Positions 1-7,298 of a stretch of 51,317 nucleotides of DNA are shown here, piece after piece. The DNA is from Gilliamella intestini (GTDB lineage: Bacteria; Pseudomonadota; Gammaproteobacteria; Enterobacterales; Orbaceae), in NCBI RefSeq assembly GCF_900094935.1, contig NZ_FMBA01000015.1, forward strand, positions 1 to 51,317, written 5' to 3'. The notes beneath the pieces were generated by a model. It was not told where the DNA came from. It ran no database searches and saw nothing but the letters and a program-made list of their open reading frames with translations. Numbering within the stretch: the stretch's first letter is position 1; every line of letters starts with the position of its first letter. Position numbers and translations under genes: made by a program.

Positions 1-96
1 TGGAATGATGCAAAGGGGTTGGTTAAGGAAAAGCAATTGGAGAATTTATTTTGCTCATCGGACACGCATTTTGTTAAAATGAAAGCTGATGAGTAA
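1..96 (+). CDS. C-terminal tail of an unidentified gene (cut by window edge)
   Basis: Frame 1 is open from the first base and ends at TAA 94-96, giving 31 residues that finish in KMKADE. The start lies outside the window. The tail is followed after 8 bases by a 26-base motif (105-130) that recurs at 9747-9772. That pattern fits the 3' end of a mobile-element gene next to a terminal repeat, but the 31 residues alone match no family I recognise. It could equally be chance reading of a non-coding stretch. Confidence 0.3.
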   Translation, partial: WNDAKGLVKEKQLENLFCSSDTHFVKMKADE

Positions 97-104
97 TATG
101 TGTC

Positions 105-130
105 TGTCAGATTAAGTTTGAGCTACTACA
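105..130. repeat. Left copy of 26-bp direct repeat bracketing the toxin island
   Basis: The 26 bases starting TGTCAG and ending CTACTACA recur in the same orientation at 9747-9772 with three A/G differences (23 of 26 identical). Together the copies bracket the three toxin-immunity modules. They may be ends of an insertion sequence or recombination sites; no element family was recognised. Confidence 0.5.
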
Positions 131-194
131 TATAAAGATAATTTCTTTAGTTCTGCAAGATAGTTTGCTAAAGTGATTTAAGTAAAGATTCACA

Positions 195-749
195 CTATGA
201 TAGAAATTGTAATGATGAACTATATCTTTTCACCTCATTAATAATAATAGCCAATTCCTTTTTAGAAATAATTATCTGTCTAATATCTGGTTTTTCTATA
301 TATTGCCAATATCGATCACCTTTATTATCCTCTTTAAGTTCATTATATTTAGCACCAAGAATTTTTATCATATCGTCATTTGAAACAGCAAAGATAATGA
401 AGCCTGAATCATTAATATTTTCTGTTGAAGCTTGATAACAATAGTTTTGATTAAAATTACTAGCTTCTTCCAGACCTATAGCTTCTGGTGAAATCATTCC
501 TAACATTACTCTAAAAGCATCAGAAATATTCATATTAAATAATTCTTTATTTTCAGGATATGAAATTAGAGCGTTAGAGCTATCAATTAAAGAAGATATA
601 TCTACCCAAAGGCTCGATGTTTTTAATTCATCTGGAAAAAAGTAGCCATCAATACAAAAATGAAAAAGACCGTTTTTAAAACTGCCATTACTCCATTCTG
701 GAATATTCTCTATAATAACTGCAAAACGATACGGGTCACCAAAAATCAT
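195..749 (-). CDS. Imm42-like immunity protein
   Basis: This 184-residue protein opens with MIFGDPYRFAVIIE and has an early IPEWSN motif. From memory this is the hallmark of the Imm42 family of polymorphic-toxin immunity proteins. It is soluble, with no signal peptide or membrane span, as expected for a cytoplasmic antidote that binds one cognate toxin. It starts one base after the stop of the toxin module at 751-1791 and a purine-rich AAAGGGA lies upstream, so the pair is probably co-transcribed and translationally linked. The partner toxin is inferred from position. The family assignment is recollection of sequence pattern and is moderately sure. Confidence 0.6.
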   Translation of the reverse strand: MIFGDPYRFAVIIENIPEWSNGSFKNGLFHFCIDGYFFPDELKTSSLWVDISSLIDSSNALISYPENKELFNMNISDAFRVMLGMISPEAIGLEEASNFNQNYCYQASTENINDSGFIIFAVSNDDMIKILGAKYNELKEDNKGDRYWQYIEKPDIRQIIISKKELAIIINEVKRYSSSLQFLS

Positions 750-750
750 T

Positions 751-1791
751 CTATTTTCCCTTTACTCCTAATTGTTTCTTGATACCATTTGGAATATCAT
801 TCTTATTTAGTGGATTTTTTTTATCCCCAGTGCTACCAGACCAATGATACACACCATTATTACTCGGTGAATATCTATGAATATTCCCTTCTGAGTCTAT
901 CCCATAACGATGTTTATTACCATCTATAGATATGGAACCTTCAAAAATTTCAAGTGAATTTTTTGGTTCAACTCCTGCATTAGGTCTAAATCCTTGAGCT
1001 CCTGGAGTGTGCTTAGTATTTGATTCAATATCTAGCCCATTACTTGCAGTTGTTTTTTCTGGAATAGGTAATCTATTATCCGCAGTTAAGGCGTTATTTA
1101 TCCAAGCAGGATCTAGTGGTTCATAACCTGGCAACGGAGGTAGTGCTTCGGGGATTTGATTACCTCCTGTATGATTCGGACCTAATTCTTCTGGATCTAG
1201 TGGTTTGTAACCCGGTAAAGGATCTCGTGGTTCTTCTGGTATTGGGTAACCTTCTAATTTTGGAAGATCATTAGGATCTACGGCTATTGTTTTTTTATTA
1301 TTGTTATTTAAAACATAATCCACCAGTTTATCTGTTAGAAAATCACTATAACCAACAGGGCCTAATGATAAGTTGATATTATCATTGATGTCATCAATTA
1401 TGTTAGCAAGTTGATCCGGATCGATATCTGAAACTTCTAACGAAATCCCCACCGTGGCAGCGGCATAAATTAATTGTTCTGTTGCCCATGTTCGGCAGAC
1501 AGTGTTTTTTACACAAACTTTTCCACCTTGTTTTATTAATTGCGATGTCCCTTGAGCAAGTACATTTAAATAATTATTCTCAACCGCATTTTTCCCCGCA
1601 GCAACGCCAGTATTCACATCTTGAATATCACCACCGGCAGCAGCAATCGCAAGACCTGTCGCAAGTTGTGATAGGGCACTGACTTTTTGCCTTTCTTCTT
1701 GGCTTAGGTCTTTGATGTCTTTATCAGGGTAAAGGATCCCCGCAATAACTTCTGCACCCCATTCACTTGCTGCCGTGCCTAAGCCACCCAC
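751..1791 (-). CDS. Orphan CdiA/FhaB C-terminal toxin module (tail type unknown)
   Basis: This 346-residue protein is read from GTG. Residues 1 to about 72 copy the pre-toxin segment of the other two modules and end in the VENN motif that marks the start of variable CdiA-CT regions. A Cys-containing stretch follows, then a Pro-rich linker with GYKPLDP and GYEPLDP, then a tail of about 65 residues containing GNIHRYSP and YHWSGS, which I cannot assign. Upstream, the frame is open for only a few more codons (LLLQGNSGL) before TAG at 1819-1821, so the secretion and repeat domains are missing. It is probably silent unless recombined behind a complete cdiA. The Imm42-like gene follows after one base. 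Confidence 0.7.
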   Translation of the reverse strand: MGGLGTAASEWGAEVIAGILYPDKDIKDLSQEERQKVSALSQLATGLAIAAAGGDIQDVNTGVAAGKNAVENNYLNVLAQGTSQLIKQGGKVCVKNTVCRTWATEQLIYAAATVGISLEVSDIDPDQLANIIDDINDNINLSLGPVGYSDFLTDKLVDYVLNNNNKKTIAVDPNDLPKLEGYPIPEEPRDPLPGYKPLDPEELGPNHTGGNQIPEALPPLPGYEPLDPAWINNALTADNRLPIPEKTTASNGLDIESNTKHTPGAQGFRPNAGVEPKNSLEIFEGSISIDGNKHRYGIDSEGNIHRYSPSNNGVYHWSGSTGDKKNPLNKNDIPNGIKKQLGVKGK

Positions 1792-1812
1792 AAGCCCTGA
1801 GTTGCCTTGTAA
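1574..1812 (-). repeat. Short copy (C) of the pre-toxin/VENN repeat
   Basis: This segment encodes the LQGNS...VENN stretch and closely matches 3277-3515 and the corresponding part of 8623-9588. Identity stops sharply at the VENN codons on one side and near a TAG stop on the other. It marks the shared backbone onto which different toxin tails are attached. Confidence 0.8.
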
Positions 1813-1862
1813 TAATAACTAAGGCTAAGAAAAAATTAGTACTTGGAAAATTAATTATAGGG

Positions 1863-1893
1863 TTTGGTGACAGAATCAACCGTCACCTTTAAC
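1863..1893 (-). other. 31-base palindromic motif shared with 50406-50437
   Basis: Read on the minus strand this is GTTAA, then GGTGAC, a ten-base centre around GTTGATT, then GTCACC and AAA. The same string occurs on the plus strand at 50406-50437 with about four differences. Two TGGTGTCAT repeats 12 bases apart follow at 1916-1936. The combination resembles a recombinase core and arm layout or a regulator site; this is inference. Confidence 0.4.
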
Positions 1894-1932
1894 TGAAAAT
1901 ACACAAAATTTAGGATGGTGTCATTATTGGTG

Positions 1933-2238
1933 TCATGAATTTTTTAATTTTAAAAGCATATTTAACAACCAATTTCGACAAGATGACCATTCATTTGGAT
2001 AAAAATAATTACAATCAATGTCATCTAATATAATTTTTTGTAGTTCTTTTTCGCTATAAGAAGATTCTAACAATGATCGAATTTCTTTAATCATCTCATT
2101 TTGTTCATTAATTGTTTCTGTTTTCCTGTAAGCATCTAACGCTTTATCAACACTTCCAAAGATCTCTTCAAAATCTTGATTTAAATAACATCTCAAATAA
2201 TAAGATAATGCAGGATATGTTTCTGTTGCTATTATCAT
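1933..2238 (-). CDS. CdiI-like immunity protein (partner of RNase A-like toxin)
   Basis: A 101-residue acidic soluble protein opening with YPALSYYLRCYLNQDFEE, a pattern I associate with CdiI-type contact-dependent-inhibition immunity proteins. Its ATG overlaps the toxin stop codon by four bases (2235-2238), so translation is coupled to the RNase A-like CdiA fragment. The expected role is to bind and block that toxin tail in the cytoplasm of the producing cell. No signal peptide or membrane segment is visible. Length fits the family. The partner assignment rests on overlap and order; the family call on the N-terminal pattern. Confidence 0.65.
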   Translation of the reverse strand: MIIATETYPALSYYLRCYLNQDFEEIFGSVDKALDAYRKTETINEQNEMIKEIRSLLESSYSEKELQKIILDDIDCNYFYPNEWSSCRNWLLNMLLKLKNS

Positions 2239-5200
2239 GGTGTAGGATACCCCGTAACAATTCTATAACCATTAGGCATTGAAGAATCTCTAGCTATAAT
2301 TATTCTAGCATTTGACACTTTACTTACATTTGTTTGTCCTTTCGAGACACTAATTCCTATTGGTGATGACGATTTATATTCAATTTCTAAATAACCTTTT
2401 TGGTTTCCAGTTAGATAAGCATCTATTTTAGATTGATTTGCTTCAATCGCTTTACTTGTAACTGATTCTGCTGTCGCTCTATCAGTAAAAGAAGATGCTG
2501 TTTTAACATTTCCGGTAGACACTCTATCTAATAACTCCTGCTCTGTTTTACCTACATGTCTTGCAATTAAATGTCCTCCTGCAGCTTCATGTGCAGAAAG
2601 ACTTCCACCAGGAACAATTCGACTATAATTGTCGTCTGCCGCCTTTCCAGCAGCACCAGCAGTTTTATCAGTAAACTTACTAAATGCTGCAGCCGAGGCT
2701 AATTTTAACCCATCTTCTAAACTTAAACCACCATTACGAACCTGATGAATAATTTTATTGACTTCCGGTCCTGAAACAAACGAATCGAGAATTCCGTTCT
2801 TAATAAATCTTTCTTGTATCTCTGATTCAGATAAACCTTCAGAGCGCCATTTATCAAGTAAAATTAAACTCCTTATTTCATTTAAATAAGGATTGTTAAT
2901 AATGTTTGATACCGTCCAATCCCATGCTGACGCATCATTAATATCCCAATCACCAAATGAATGATTTTTACTATTGTCAATCTGACTTTGCTTTATTCCT
3001 TCAAGCATTGTGTCAGAATACCATGCAACTAATTGGTAATATTCATCTTCTGATAGCTTACCTGCTTTATATAAATCAACTAATCTTTGTCCTGCTTCTT
3101 GTTCTTTTTGCATATATTGATTATAAACATTCGCTTTACACTCCTCTGTTTTACAATCGTTATATTGCTGCTGCAATTTATCTACTTCATCATAACCGAC
3201 AATATCTTTGATTTTTTCATAAAGCTTTTTACTCTCTTTATCAAGCTTTTCAACGCCACGTTTATTACTTAATAAATTATTCTCAACCGCATTTTTCCCC
3301 GCAGCTACCCCAGTATTGATATCTTGGATATCACCACCTGCAGCAGCTATCGCAAGACCTGTCGCTAGCTGTGATAGGGCGCTGATTTGTTGCCTTTCTT
3401 CTTGGCTTAGGTCTTTGATGTCTTTATCGGGGTAAAGTATGCCCGCAATAACTTCAGCACCACGCTCACCCATTGCTGCACCCATGCCACCTACAAGTGC
3501 AGAGTTACCTTGCAGCTCAGCAACAACCGCGCCGAGTATGGCATGGCTGACGGTGTTGGCGAGGGTGTTTCCTTCGGTCTGTTGTTTGATAATAGTTGCT
3601 ATCTTCGGCGCTAATGCCCCTGCGGCTGCCCCTTTCATGTCGCCACTGATTAAGCCGTTGATGATACTAACCGCCATGTCAATGCCTTGACGGGTGTCAC
3701 TGCCCATTGCTGACATGCCTTGATTCATCGATTCTTTGTAGGCGTCTTCGTAGATTTTTTGTTGTTGCTTGTCGGTTAAAACGATGCCTTTGTCTGCGGC
3801 TTTTTCTTGTTCTTTTTCTACTGCTTCTTTTGCCTTGGATTCGGCCCTTATCCGGTCAATATGATTAAGCATCGTTAACGTTTCACCACCAATTTCACTC
3901 ACTAACTGCGTTTGGTCGATGATGTCTTGCTCTTTTTGTTTGTTAAAGATGTGTTTGAGCTCGTTATTCGCCTGCTCGGTATCATGACTTAATTCGTTGA
4001 TATCTTGTTTTTGGTTATCCTTATTGCGGATAATTATCGTCCCTTCCGATACCGCTGAATGCGTCGTCGAATGCTCGCTTTCGTTTTTATTGCGACTGGT
4101 TGGCATTGATGGCATGCCGCTAGAGCTTACCCCTGCACTGCTACTACTGACTTGGTAGTCCGCTTTGTTTTTGATATCACTAAAGCTGATTGTGCCTGTG
4201 TCAAGACGGTTTTGGCTCGTGTCTTTCGCTTCTGAGGCTATTACCGCCCCTTTTAGGTCGGTGTTATTGCCGACCGTAATGTCAAAGCCGCCACTGCCGG
4301 CAAAAATGCCCGATTGGTCGGTCACACTTTGCCAGTTGCTGTCCATTTTCGTTTTGCTTGCCGAGCCATTGAAACTACCACCACCGCCGAGTGAAACACT
4401 GCCCCCTACCGAGCTCGACGTGCTTTTGGAGTGGAACTTGTCGCTGTCTTGTTTTGATTCAATATTAAGGTCATGACCAATATCAGCCACTACCCTATCG
4501 CCTTTGACTTGTCCCGCAATAATGTTGGCATCATTACCGGTGATAATCGTGAGCTTGTTGCCTGCTTCAACGACGCTTTCACTCCAGTCGGTGCCGTTAC
4601 CTTTTTCTCGGGATTTGCTTTGGCTAGCACTGGCCGAGATGGTAAAGCCATTTTGTTCTCCACCAAAGTTATAGCCCACGCCTACCGAGCCACTGCTGTT
4701 TTTTTCTTTGCTGTCGGTTTTTATCGTGTTTTCTTGTCCGATGATGTTAACATCATGGTTCGCTTTGAGCATTGCATCATGACCTGCAGATACCTGACTG
4801 CCGATGATGTTGATATCGCCACGCTCTTTTTGACCATTGCCCGTCGCAATAATGCTGAGGTTATGCCCCGCTGAGATGCCACTACTTACCACGGTGTGTT
4901 GTTCTTGGTTTACCGTGCGTTTGGTTTTTTCACTGCCCAAACTGACATTAATGCCAATCGAGGCTTGAGGGGTGCCATTTTGTAAATTAGCGCCGCCCTC
5001 TAGCGCCGCATTACCCGCTTGTAACCCCGCTTTAATATTCATCAGCGCTTTGGTTTTTTCATTGGTCTGCTTTTTCGCTTGCTCTCGGGTTTGGTTGGCG
5101 TTGTAAATATCACTCACCGTGCCTGTTATCGAAACAGTAAGCCCTGATTTTTTGCGCTCATACTCTTCTTGATACGTCGTTTTGGCATCTAATGCTTCAA

Positions 5201-5975
5201 TATTGACGTTTTCACCTTGTAATTTGATGTTTTGTTGGGCGATGACATCACTGCCTTTAATACTTAGGTCTTTACCCGCTTGGATATTGACACTGCCTTT
5301 TGTGCTGCCTACAACACTGCCCACAAAGGCTTGTTCGGTATTTGTTTGTTTTAACGATTCGCTTTCTTTACCTGCCGTAAAGCCTATTCCACCACTGCCC
5401 ATTAACCCGGATTTTTTGGTCTTGGTTTCGTGTTTTCGGTAATACGACTCTTCCGCTGCATCAATGGTGATATCTTTCCCTGCACCAAGACTCACATTGT
5501 GCGTACCTACCACTTCACTGCCCGTGACCGTTAAATTGTTGCCCGCATTAATGTTTACCTTATCACCATAAATTCCACTGCCTTTTTGGGTGATGTTGTC
5601 GACCGCTATATCTTCAGTAATTGAACCCTTATTAAGCAACCCTTTCGTTTTGGTTTTGTGATGCTCGGTTAACTGTAAGCGTTCTTGCTCACTACCAATA
5701 TCAATATCATGCTCGGCTAGTAGGTTTATGCGTTTATCGCTCGATAGCTCCGCCGATTTCGCTAAAATATCATGCCCTGCAATTAAGTTTAGGTCGCCAT
5801 GGGTTAAAAGTTCACTGCCCACCACCTCTTCAATATCAACTTTGTGTGAGTGGTTTTTATTCCATTTCGAGTCTTGATAGCTTTGCGTTTTTAAGGTCGA
5901 TAAATTAATATCGTGCCCCGCCATCACGTTAGTGACTCCATCTTCACCGCCATTTATTACCAAGGCCGCACCCAA
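2235..5975 (-). CDS. Truncated CdiA/FhaB with RNase A-like toxin tail
   Basis: This 1246-residue fragment begins (TTG) just after an in-frame TAG at 6036-6038 and continues the frame of the piece at 6036-6521. Residues 1 to about 600 are filamentous-haemagglutinin repeats (AGHDI, AGKDL, AGNNL type). A Ser-rich linker follows, then a charged helical stretch (about 650-760), the pre-toxin region, and VENN near 895-899. The last 122 residues (about 1125-1246) contain GGHLIARHVGKT, FTDRATAE and GYRIVTGYP, the pattern of the bacterial RNase A-like CdiA-CT domain, expected to degrade RNA in target cells. The TPS secretion domain and CdiB are absent. The CdiI-like gene overlaps its stop by four bases. 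Confidence 0.8.
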   Translation of the reverse strand: MGAALVINGGEDGVTNVMAGHDINLSTLKTQSYQDSKWNKNHSHKVDIEEVVGSELLTHGDLNLIAGHDILAKSAELSSDKRINLLAEHDIDIGSEQERLQLTEHHKTKTKGLLNKGSITEDIAVDNITQKGSGIYGDKVNINAGNNLTVTGSEVVGTHNVSLGAGKDITIDAAEESYYRKHETKTKKSGLMGSGGIGFTAGKESESLKQTNTEQAFVGSVVGSTKGSVNIQAGKDLSIKGSDVIAQQNIKLQGENVNIEALDAKTTYQEEYERKKSGLTVSITGTVSDIYNANQTREQAKKQTNEKTKALMNIKAGLQAGNAALEGGANLQNGTPQASIGINVSLGSEKTKRTVNQEQHTVVSSGISAGHNLSIIATGNGQKERGDINIIGSQVSAGHDAMLKANHDVNIIGQENTIKTDSKEKNSSGSVGVGYNFGGEQNGFTISASASQSKSREKGNGTDWSESVVEAGNKLTIITGNDANIIAGQVKGDRVVADIGHDLNIESKQDSDKFHSKSTSSSVGGSVSLGGGGSFNGSASKTKMDSNWQSVTDQSGIFAGSGGFDITVGNNTDLKGAVIASEAKDTSQNRLDTGTISFSDIKNKADYQVSSSSAGVSSSGMPSMPTSRNKNESEHSTTHSAVSEGTIIIRNKDNQKQDINELSHDTEQANNELKHIFNKQKEQDIIDQTQLVSEIGGETLTMLNHIDRIRAESKAKEAVEKEQEKAADKGIVLTDKQQQKIYEDAYKESMNQGMSAMGSDTRQGIDMAVSIINGLISGDMKGAAAGALAPKIATIIKQQTEGNTLANTVSHAILGAVVAELQGNSALVGGMGAAMGERGAEVIAGILYPDKDIKDLSQEERQQISALSQLATGLAIAAAGGDIQDINTGVAAGKNAVENNLLSNKRGVEKLDKESKKLYEKIKDIVGYDEVDKLQQQYNDCKTEECKANVYNQYMQKEQEAGQRLVDLYKAGKLSEDEYYQLVAWYSDTMLEGIKQSQIDNSKNHSFGDWDINDASAWDWTVSNIINNPYLNEIRSLILLDKWRSEGLSESEIQERFIKNGILDSFVSGPEVNKIIHQVRNGGLSLEDGLKLASAAAFSKFTDKTAGAAGKAADDNYSRIVPGGSLSAHEAAGGHLIARHVGKTEQELLDRVSTGNVKTASSFTDRATAESVTSKAIEANQSKIDAYLTGNQKGYLEIEYKSSSPIGISVSKGQTNVSKVSNARIIIARDSSMPNGYRIVTGYPTP
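3277..4248 (-). repeat. Copy A of the roughly 970-bp pre-toxin repeat
   Basis: This stretch (972 bases) encodes the segment from AVIASEAKDTSQNR to VENN and is nearly identical over most of its length to 8623-9588 (966 bases). The six-base difference is two codons in the EKEK/DKG linker. Homology ends exactly at VENN toward the toxin tail. The two direct copies are good substrates for tail exchange or deletion. Confidence 0.85.
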
Positions 5976-6035
5976 ATTGATATCATGCCCCGCTTTTAAG
6001 TGGATATCGCCATCGTTGACGCTGATACTTGAAAT

Positions 6036-6521
6036 CTAGTCAATGACCGTGTTTTTGCTTTTGCTCGCACCGTAATGCGTTTCGGTGGTGGAGGTGGTAC
6101 TATTTAAGTTGATGTCGTTATTGGCCTGTAAATAAGCTAACCTATCTGCTTTTAATTTGCCGCTGCTGTTAATGCTGTCTTTCGCTTGAATAATGATGCC
6201 TTCTGCATCAATCAAACCTTGGTTATTAACGTTATTACCTAATAAGGCAACCCGTTTTTTACCTAATATCGTCCCCGAGGATTCGATATCATGCTCCGCT
6301 AGCACCGTGACACTTTTTCCCGATAATAATGCCCCGTCTGAGGTTAATTGCGGGCGGTTAACAAGGTATACTTGTGGCACCAATACCGAGGCCGGTTGTC
6401 CATCGACCATCACCGTCTTGCTTTCCAGCCAAACTATATCACTGGTTAAGGCTTTCATTTGTTCCGCTGATAGCGAGGCACCTATCGATAATCCGTACTG
6501 CTTGGCAAACTCTACCCCCAC
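6036..6521 (-). pseudogene. Upstream FHA-domain fragment cut off by an amber stop
   Basis: A 161-residue piece (GTG start) with NVGVEFAKQYGLSIG and SDIVWLES, the pattern of the mid-region of CdiA/FhaB proteins just before the final haemagglutinin-repeat block. It lies in exactly the same frame as 2235-5975; only the TAG at 6036-6038 separates them, and the codons between still read as FHA-like sequence (ISSISVNDGDIHLKAGHDI). So a point nonsense mutation, not a frameshift, splits the gene. Toward the 5' side the frame meets TAA about 13 codons before the GTG; no secretion domain is present. The fragment is probably not functional alone. Confidence 0.75.
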
Positions 6522-6557
6522 ATTAATTTTATAACCACTTTTGTTACCACTAAAAAC

Positions 6558-6624
6558 TTAAATAAAATCAATATCTTTTCTGAAAGATTTTTTATAGCTA
6601 AAAATAGAGAATTAGTGTGTTTTT
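6558..6624 (-). repeat. 67-bp diverged repeat upstream of module A
   Basis: By eye about three quarters of positions match 9617-9684. On the minus strand both copies can be read as related hydrophobic peptides sharing KH, LFL, KN and LILF. Each copy sits directly before the broken 5' end of a CdiA fragment. This suggests a common joining sequence or a decayed gene end. Confidence 0.5.
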
Positions 6625-6757
6625 ACGCTTTGAAGATAAAGAAATATGACACAATGGGCAAATAAAATTGGTGTTAGAGTTCATAACTTAGTTATAAATT
6701 GAATCATCTATTCCAATTCTGCGAGCTTTATCACAGAATTGGAAAAGTAAAACAAGG

Positions 6758-7291
6758 TTATTTAGGAATTTTCCCTGTCCACCAAATCGGCTTTTCATCC
6801 GCGCCTAAGTTATCAAAAACAGATAGCGGTATTTGTTTATAACTTATTGAGTAAGGTAATGTAGTTATAGCCACCATTACTGGCTCATATTCATAATCGG
6901 GTTCTGATTTAAAGCCCTCATAACTTATCTTGGCAGATTCAACACAATAATGAAATGCATAAAAGTAACCATCAAAAATATCATATAAAGTTGATTTTGT
7001 TCTGTCTAAATCACTTTTGGCTTTACCTGATAAAATAGGCCCCCAATCAATGGCTTCTCTATCTAACTGTTTAAATTCTTCCTCGACCAATTTCATTAAC
7101 GATTCAGCCGTATCTAGCTCTTCTAACTTCAAATATCGACGATATAAACGGTCCGTTAAAATAGACCAATCTTCTTTGGGATATTTAGGCAAAAGATAAT
7201 ATGAAATACAATCAAAAAATAATCTCATATCACTGTCTGTACCTAGAATAAATACAGAACCCCCACCTCTAATACCAATAGTTAATAACAT
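6758..7291 (-). CDS. Imm70-like immunity protein
   Basis: A 177-residue acidic soluble protein. The N-terminal half reads IRGGGSVFILG, then FFDCISYYLLP and LYRRYLKLEEL, which I recall as the Imm70 immunity-family pattern (GS..., FF..ISY.L.P, then a helical region with a conserved W). It lies 7 bases after the stop of the nuclease-tailed module 7299-9599, with AAAGGTAA as ribosome binding site before the ATG. The likely role is to bind and neutralise the PD-(D/E)XK-type tail encoded just upstream. The partner is inferred from position; the family call is from memory and moderately sure. Confidence 0.6.
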   Translation of the reverse strand: MLLTIGIRGGGSVFILGTDSDMRLFFDCISYYLLPKYPKEDWSILTDRLYRRYLKLEELDTAESLMKLVEEEFKQLDREAIDWGPILSGKAKSDLDRTKSTLYDIFDGYFYAFHYCVESAKISYEGFKSEPDYEYEPVMVAITTLPYSISYKQIPLSVFDNLGADEKPIWWTGKIPK

Positions 7292-7298
7292 TATTTAA

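Noticed and set aside
3439-4874. Several plus-strand open frames opposite the CdiA fragment (3439-3690, 4165-4476, 4473-4874)
   Set aside because: They lie wholly inside the well-supported minus-strand CdiA coding region, have odd composition and no ribosome binding sites; they are shadows.
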